A stretch of DNA of 64,000 nt, taken from NCBI GenBank assembly GCA_033675545.1, contig JAWDGP010003980.1:1-64000 (forward strand), given 5' to 3'. Of this stretch, positions 36,110 to 64,000 are shown piece by piece (within the stretch, counting starts at the first letter, position 1; each line of letters begins with the position of its first letter). This DNA comes from Elysia crispata. Taxonomy: Eukaryota > Mollusca > Gastropoda > Plakobranchidae. The position numbers were made by a program, and so were the translations under genes. The notes under the pieces were generated by a model. The model saw only the letters and a program-made list of their open reading frames with translations. It searched no databases and was not told the DNA's origin.

Positions 36110-39100
36110 TTTTTTTCTGCGCCTGTCGTTTGAGGTTGTAGTCACAGCAGTTTACATTTCTGATATACATTATGTAATCACATGTCTAATCAACAATATT
36201 GTATTATGGTAACTTGATATCTCAGCCTCAAATATTCCCAGTATCTAAATCAACATAAAATTTTCATTGTTCAAGGAAAATTATGGCCAGTTTTATTATA
36301 CGCGCAGCAACTTTACAATACATCGCACACACATAGTCGATGCCAAAAGCGTTAGCTTAAGATTATCGGGAAGAAATTTCACTTATTGATACGAGCTTAT
36401 AATCTATTTTGTCCAAATGCTTAAGGATCGTACGTGTATCATAATTCTCACAACAGTTATGATGATGCTTTTTCTTTTTAAATGTAAGATCGTTAAGGGA
36501 TTAACCTAAGCCGCTCAAGAGGGATTATTACGGAACGCCAAGGTCACGTCTGTGAGACATTAGATGGAATAATGAATCAAAAATGAAGAAGACATGAGAA
36601 AATATAGGGAATAATTTTGATACATCAACCCCATTAGAAATCATGAAATCACACAGAATCACTGACAAGCACTTCGACAGGTCCTGGGTTTTTCCGTAAT
36701 TTCAGGTGACGCCATAACTGTTCTGGTGAATTATTGTGAAGAAAAATTTCCTTATTTTTTTTTAATTACATGTATATTATTTTCATTACAATTGCACATT
36801 TTTGAAAGATTGCAACAAATTTTTAAAACTACATGCATTATTATTATTATTAAACTGAGCTATTAATATGTATCTATGTCACTTACACCCTTACCTCTTT
36901 CAAGGAAAAAATACATGTAAATAAATAATGAATAAATAAAAATATAGAGAGAACCTAAATTGGTATACATGTATTTTCAAGTAAACGAGGCCCAAATTCA
37001 AACCCCAACTCTGTCTAACACAGCTTTCAAGGCTTGTTACAACACTTTTTATTTCGGATCTTTTTCATGTAATAATAGTACCATCATGTGTGTAAGTGAA
37101 TTGTCCTCTCATGCATCAACTGGAGAATAGAGAATCGTGTCTTTGTGCATCCCTGCAGGTTCAGCATTTTGCTTCCCTCTCTTGAGTAGATGACTCGTTA
37201 TCTCTCTTGTGTCCATAATACTTTACACATTTAATTATATTTTTTCGCAGTATTATAGACATGGGTACTACTAGCACCAATTACCATTACTTCTTGCTAC
37301 TTAAAGTACTTCTTATGATATTGTTACTACCACCAATTCAACCAGATCTTTTAAAGAGGCTTAATAAATACCTTCGCCATGAACCTCTCAGTAAACGGAG
37401 CGTAGTGATATAAGTCATACTTTCTTTGAGTGGCAAGACAATGAGTGCTTAAGTATAGAAGTGGTTGTGTTACGAATCAGTCATTTTCTTTCTAACATCA
37501 GAGCCTATTCCCAACAACTGCTGAGCACTATCTAAAACTCTGCTGAGTAGCTCTTTAAAATTTTCTCTTACAATGGTTCCAGTGGTTTGCCTCCTCTAAC
37601 TATAAGACTAGATACTACTACTGCTTCTACAGCTACTAATTTACTTGTTTTTTTTTTTTAACTATTTCTACTTCTACTACTTCTACAACTACTAATTTTC
37701 TGTTTTTTTAACTACTACTGCTACTAGGCCTTCCTCCTCCTCCTACTACATAATCCGCAATTGCATTTTTTAGCTTCAGTTAGTCTCCACTTATTTATTT
37801 CTCAACTTAGGCTCATCCCTACTACGTACATGTATAACAGCTTCACTGTATTCACAGGCCTGCACATATAATTGAAGGTACCAGCTTCCATAACACCACA
37901 CTTATTCTTTTCATACCTTCTGAATTTACATATATCTTTTTTACTGACCCCATGTTCATTACATTCCTTCAATTACCTCACACAAATTCAATTATGTAAA
38001 AATAAACAAAATGTATTTCTTGCATGATTATGACATTATAACTAACACTAAAATGCCCAAATATTCCCCCAAAAATACTGACAACTTAGAAAAAAGAAAA
38101 AAATTACACATCATAAAATTAATTCTACCATATGAATCAAAAACAAAACAGAACAAAACAAAAAGCAATTCTATAATTAAAAAGAATTTTTTAATTGAAA
38201 CTAAATTGTGACAATTTCAAGGATCATATTATGAATAATTTTTTTAAACAATCATAGAAATGGAATGTTGCGGTCAATTTCAAACTTTATATAATTGTGA
38301 AATAACTAAGCTTATCTTGTATGTACAGACAATCACGCATAAACTTTAAAAATTGATATTCTTGTACAACTGTGATATTTGGTTTATTATTGTAAAACTC
38401 ATGGCAGCATAGAACATCGTTTCAAATATAAATATAGAAACACCACAGCTAAAAAAATTTATATCACTGAAATACAATGATTTATAAATATTTAAAAAAC
38501 CTCAAAGAACTTAACTGAATGTGTGAATTCTTTGAAAAATGATCAGCTCAGAATTTGATAAAAAACAGCCCCACATGACTTACTCCTAGCTGGTAGGTTG
38601 AATAAAGAAGATATCTACCTCCAAAATTACCCCGCTGAAGAAAATTTTAAAAATAACAATGTGCTGTTAATCACATTCAAGGTTTTGCAATGCTATTGAA
38701 ACATTGCAAATACCGAAAAAAATGGAGAAATTTATTCAACTGAAACATTTAAGTTTGCCTTGCCTCTCAACCAGTTCCAATCCTGAACCATTCATTTCAT
38801 TGCAATGTTCGGATGTTTCTGATCCACATTTGGAAGGGGAAAAGAGAAAAATGTGCCAAAAATAAGTTGCACAAACTATGAACAAAAGATATACAATGGC
38901 ACATATAAAGTCATAAAGTATATATAGGCAAGAAAATATTTTTCATCTGGGGTAGGAAAAGAAATGTTTTGGCATTTATGCTGCTTAGAAACTTTCAGCT
39001 TGACATGTTGATCAATTTCGAAATACTAAAAAAAAAAGTAAATTTATCTAATCCGAAGGGGATGATTAAAAAAATCCCTTTATCCTCTAACAAGCAAAAT

Positions 39101-40904
39101 TTTTATGAAGCCAATCAAGCTGAATAATTAATTTACTTGAACCAGAAAGGAATAATAAAACGACCTTAAAAAATGCATGAGAAGAAATCAAAAGGAAGAG
39201 ACATTTGGCTACAAGTTTACACTAATAGGGTTAATACAAATTCAAGCTTTCTAACAAAATATTGTCTAATATAAATGACTATATTTATACATGGGGATAT
39301 TTATGTATGTTATGTAGGTTATGGATTAGATAAAGACATTATAAAGGGAAGTAAATAACTCAAAAGGTTGTAGAACGGGAATGGACATCTAATAAAAATC
39401 TACAAAAATCCCAAAAACATAGTAAAATTATATACAGGTCCCACTAACAGGGAATTAGAACAAAAAAAGAGCACGTAGTTGAATTAGGGAGGTAACAATT
39501 AAAAAAAAAACTGTGGTAAAAAATGAAAGGGAAAGCCATGGATTTGCTGATAAAAAAACCCAGAATAATTAAGAAATGACGAGGGAGCCTGCTATACCTT
39601 GTATCAAGCATGTGAAAGAATTTTGCAACTTGGTCAATTTTACGAGAATCAAGAATTCACAAAGCCTCTTAAAACACACAGATAGACACTTGCATTTCTT
39701 TTCCGAGCGCCAAAAATCTCTAAAGCCTCTAATCTAATTATGAACTCCTTCATTCCGTGAAGATGCTGGTTTATAACAAAAATTGTCATAACATATGTAA
39801 GGCACAATCAATCTGACGGTTAACTTATTTATTTTTCTTTAGCACAGGCAAACATCTCGAAACTTCAGATTTAAAAGTTCAACTGTAGTCAATGGTGTTT
39901 AAAATATTGTCTTTAATTTAAAAGAAAAAAAAAAGAAAAATTCGTTTACAGTTTAGCAACCACATGAAGCTTACAAAAAGTTGGTAGAATAAAACCAGAA
40001 ATCCACAAGGCAACTTAGCATGATAGCAACAGATTAAAAATGATTTTGATTTAAGGTAGAATAATTATATTCAGAGACATATCGAATATGACATGTTTGT
40101 TATTGGATTTAAATTAGTTGTAACATAAAATCTGACCAAATATCAAAGATTTGGCTTAACATCTGACGTTAAAAATATAATCAAAGACACCACCCAAAAA
40201 AAAAACAAAAAAACAACAACAAAACATTCCAATGAAATATAGAGAAGATATTTGACATGTATCTAAAATAAGCTGCATTTTTGTTACATCTATCTGAACT
40301 GTTTTAAAACACATGAGATAAAAATTTCAAGACACATCTTTCAGGCTAACGCCTTGACAAAAGAAGGATATAATGTGAATACATTTTCTTGTAAAATGAA
40401 AACCGGCTAGGGCAAGTGAGAAAGAGATCTTTGTTTTTTATCAGTACATGCATATATTGTTATAAATAAGAACACCTGTACGTTATAAGATGTCTTAAAA
40501 TATATCTATCTTTGTATGTTTTCAGCAGCCAATTATTCCATGAAACATGGTACATTAATATCTCTCTATTCCCCTACTTAACCATTTAAAGATTATCGAA
40601 AAACGGCTTTCACTTGGTCCCATTCATTCTCAATGATGCAAAATGAGAACGGCAATGTCAGAAAGACAATCTCTCATGTGCCTATTAAGTAAAAAAACAA
40701 ATACTGCACACAGAACACAGAATTTTCCACCACAAACATGATTTTTGATTATGTGTAATTAGGGCAAACATGGACTCATCCTCCCGGTTACTCTCAACAG
40801 GCGGTATATAAAATGGGATGGAAATGAATAAATTCTATCTCTCACTTGAGAAATAAAATAAAAAATCACAAAGAAAAGCACACTTGACTAAAATCAGAGT
40901 GATA

Positions 40905-41372
40905 ATACATATAAAACCTCATAATTCGAATTGTATGGGAATGGATTAAATCTTCGAATTAAGAGTATTCGAATTACAAAAAGTGGGTATAACAGAGTCT
41001 AAGACTCACTGAGTGAGTGGGTACTGAGCCTGCAACGAGCAACCCTTCCCTTCCCCCGTCCCACGTTGCTATCAGTATCAGTAGAGATTTGCTACTGGTA
41101 ATATATAGTTAATACATCTGCTCCCTTCTTGATCAGCCTTTCTTGGGCAGAGATTAGCATTGCTTGCTGCTTGAGAGATGCATGTAGAACTTTTGTGATG
41201 CCTTATGAGGTGGTATCAACTTCGAATTAAGAGAATCAAATCAGAAATACTTCGAAATAAGAGTCCGATTCTAACAAAGCCAAAGAGAAAAAAAAACCTA
41301 TCATCTTGCAAAGTTTGGTTTATGAGAAATTCGAATAATCAGACTTCGGTTTTTGAGGTTTCCACTGTATAA
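40905..41372. mobile_element. pogo/Tigger-like MITE
   Basis: The left end reads TACATATAAAACCTCATAATTCGAA. The right end on the other strand reads TATACAGTGGAAACCTCAAA followed by accgaag. Both match the general CAGT-AACCTC-CGAA terminal pattern of pogo/Tigger elements, which duplicate TA. TTCGAATTAAGAG occurs near both ends. No transposase is present. Confidence 0.55.
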
Positions 41373-43632
41373 ACTTCTAAAAAGCTTATATTGTGTGGCA
41401 TTGTTACACAGTGGTAGACATATCGAGAGATCAGACTTCAACTTCTTGCTAGAACAAAGATCAAGTCCATGGGAAAGGCTTTTTACACACATTTTCTGAA
41501 GTCTCTATGTTGTAAAAATAGTACCTTGCTATGTTACAGTGGATCTTTTTGAATAATGGCCTAAGTTTTTTTAACTAATTACTGCCCTCTGTGAGTTAAT
41601 GCATATACAAAGTGCTGACGGGCTGTTGGAGAGTTTGTCTAAAACACTTAAAAAAAACAAAACTGGCAAAAAGATACAACTTGCTATTTCTCTCAATCTT
41701 GTATGCCAGGAACATTTCCTAGATCCCTTATTTCTCTTCACTCCCATCAATTTCAAAATGACAAAAATTTGTGTTGATGGTAGTGCTAAAATTGCTCTGT
41801 ACAAAATTAAGTATATGGCTAACATTATTTACTGCGCAACTTGTTTAAGACATTTGGAAATGTCACCAACATAAGTAAAAAAACAGTATGCTGCGCTGAA
41901 CCAATTAACATTCAACATGCTTTTTGTTAGTACTCTAATGAAAAAAAAAACAAAACAGACAGAGTGGATGGAAGTTGCAAAACAAATTGATCTTGATCTC
42001 AAAATGCTGGAGATGAATGGATTAAAAGAACACTGGGATTCTAAGACGACAAATTTAAAAGATCTCCATCCTCATCCCACATCAACTTACACTGCATGGT
42101 TCAACGGACAAACATTAAAAGCCTTTGTCCCAATTCACATACATTATATCTAAAAAATGATCTGGTTTTAAGATCTCTGTATTTTGTCCCAGTAAGAGAT
42201 GAGCAAACAAAGAATTTTTTTTGAGATTTGAACTTTTCATAGAAACCAATGGGGAAAGAGCTTGCTTTTTGATGCCATGATAATGCCTTTACATGCAAAT
42301 ATTAGATTAAAAATTTGTGTTCTCTGAGAATAGTTTTCTGTCACCCTACACTTCTGAAGAGATTATAATTGGTAATAAAACATGCCTGTACTTGGGACCA
42401 AAATGACAGGAAATGGTTGGGGCTGGCAGCATCTCAATTAAAAAATCCACTTATAATGCTACATGAACTATCTTGAAAAAACATATCAAATTCAAGCTTT
42501 GTCAAATTTTTTTTTCTTCCCATTAACTTGATGGATAAAACAATGGCTAGAGACAGATCATCTAGCAAAGCTAAGCTGAACTATCTTTGTAGGTGGCTCT
42601 CACCAAACAAGATAAATTGATCAATATTTGTAAAGATTTCTGAGGTTAATCATCTAAAGTGGTCCCCATCTCAAAGATCAAATATATTTTGGAAATGCTA
42701 AAATTACAGGGATACGACACAATTAATATTCTAAGGAAATTATTATTATGAAATACATATACAAATGAAAGCTTAATATGACTTGCATATTTATATAAAC
42801 ATGGACATGCTATTTATGTTATATATACTGAAATAAGAAAAAAAAATTAAAAAAAAAGGTAAAAAGAAAATGCCAAGATCATTAAAAAATGAATAATGAT
42901 TCTGGATAAAAGAAAATAATATGTAAGGGGATTAAAAATGCAGTTGCCTGAAAACAAGGTCTGTTTGTATTTATTTCATCTCTTATGTCTAACACAAACC
43001 ATGTCTCGACCATGAAAACAATATCCACAAGGATTCATTTTTGGCCATACTCTACTGTATTTGACCCCATTTGTTAGACATGGTACAGAAAGCAGTGGAT
43101 CTAGCTAATTACTACTATAATAAAAGTGAAAAAAAAAAGAAAAAAAATTCTATAAGCTCTTCATTTCAACTTGAATACACTTATTTAATGTGGTTCTCAG
43201 GTGAACCAAATATCACAAGTCTGATAGTGTACTTGACATGAAGCTTTAACAGATTCTTTAAAAGAGATAAAAAAAATATGGATATCCTAGCATGCTAACT
43301 AGCAGATCTGAAAAAGCAAAACCAAAATTTCTTGCAGATATGCTTGATCATCACATCTGATTGAATAAGGCATTGTATTATGGTAAGATAGATGATATGC
43401 TGAATAAATGTTGCGTTGGCATACACAGATCTTTCTCAGATTTCTAACAATTTCATGTGGCTTATAAGCAATTTGACATGCACATTATTATGCTCTTGCC
43501 AACTCCTGGTAAATGAGCATGAATTGACCAGGTGATCGTGTATCTTCATTAAAATTTGGCCAAAAATATACAACAAAACTGCAGAAATTTTTCATTTTAA
43601 AGGCATGTCTTAATTTTGCAAAACCGACTATC

Positions 43633-60264
<16,632 letters not shown>

Positions 60265-60284
60265 CTAGTGTCGAGAACAAAGAA

Positions 60285-60500
60285 ACAAGATGATCATGGT
60301 GTAACAAGAGGGTAGTGCAAAAAAGATGATAATGGTGTTACAAGAGAACAGTGCAACAAAATGACAATGGTGTTACAAGAGAACAGTGCAACAAAATGAC
60401 AATGGTGTTACAAGAGGACAGTGCAAAAAGATGACAATGGTGTTACAAGAGGACAGTGCAAAAAGATGACAATGGTGTTACAAGAGAACAGAGCAACAAA
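60285..60500 (+). repeat. 35-bp tandem repeat, about 6 copies
   Basis: Repeated unit of AAAATGACAATGGTGTTACA plus agagaacagtgcaac with GA/GG and AC/AA variants. It begins about 20 bp upstream (in gene direction) of the transmembrane exon's acceptor, so it lies in the intron next to that exon. Confidence 0.92.

Positions 60501-64000
<3,500 letters not shown>

Larger units (their letters stand above)
35720..43632. other. AT-rich stretch; probable 3' UTR at its right end
   Basis: No exon is supported on either strand. A 39-bp unit is repeated about 2.2 times at 36023-36109. A pogo-like MITE lies at about 40905-41372. The right end is downstream of the receptor gene's spliced-tail stop (43633). 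A minus-strand AATAAA (plus 42970-42975) is a plausible poly-A signal there. Confidence 0.5.

Noticed and set aside
41571..42153. Several 78-91-residue frames
   Set aside because: AT-rich chance frames with no conserved motif, overlapping on both strands.

Overview
The window is metazoan nuclear DNA. Genes are split by GT-AG introns, there are about a dozen long microsatellites, and I see LTR, DIRS-type and non-LTR retrotransposon copies plus MITE-like elements. I recognise no bacterial operons, rRNA or tRNA. The CsRn1-type Ty3 element, the many short AGATCT arrays and the GA/AGT microsatellites suggest a lophotrochozoan, probably a mollusc. That placement is inference.

Three host genes can be assembled exon by exon with matching splice phases. 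(1) On the minus strand at 6855-1341 lies the 5' part of a gene for mitochondrial large-subunit ribosomal protein mL37 (MRPL37). Six exons are present and the last exons are off the left edge or not recognisable. (2) On the plus strand at 14821-17036 is a three-exon gene for a 170-residue protein. Its C-terminal half looks like the ubiquitin-like domain of tubulin-folding cofactor E. (3) On the minus strand at 60264-43633 is the membrane-spanning and cytoplasmic part of a single-pass receptor or adhesion protein. Its tail can end in three ways: a short intron-read-through end, a long end with two ITIM motifs 31 residues apart, or a spliced end with a PDZ-binding C-terminus. The ectodomain exons must lie beyond the right edge. 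This gene is the most interesting item in the window.

Mobile DNA: a 4.6 kb Ty3/gypsy element of CsRn1 type (31117-35715) has 237-bp LTRs, 4-bp target duplications, a tRNA-Trp-type primer site and a -1 slippery heptamer. Its pol carries four lesions. A DIRS-type relic (about 54530-56703) and a separate tyrosine-recombinase relic (58965-59855) sit in introns of the receptor gene. A non-LTR retrotransposon tail lies at 45487-45736. A 203-bp nested-palindrome MITE with an 8-bp target duplication lies in MRPL37 intron 1. A pogo/Tigger-like MITE is at about 40905-41372. A diverged interspersed repeat occurs twice, near 7.06-7.57 kb and 28.4-29.0 kb.

Tandem repeats dominate 9.5-12.5 kb and 23.5-30.8 kb, with further arrays at 46.3, 52.2, 58.4, 60.3 and 61.3 kb. 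Most long open frames there are by-products of trinucleotide or dinucleotide repeats. The stretches 17.0-23.5 kb and 35.7-43.6 kb are AT-rich with no coding signal I can support; parts may be 3' UTR of the neighbouring genes.
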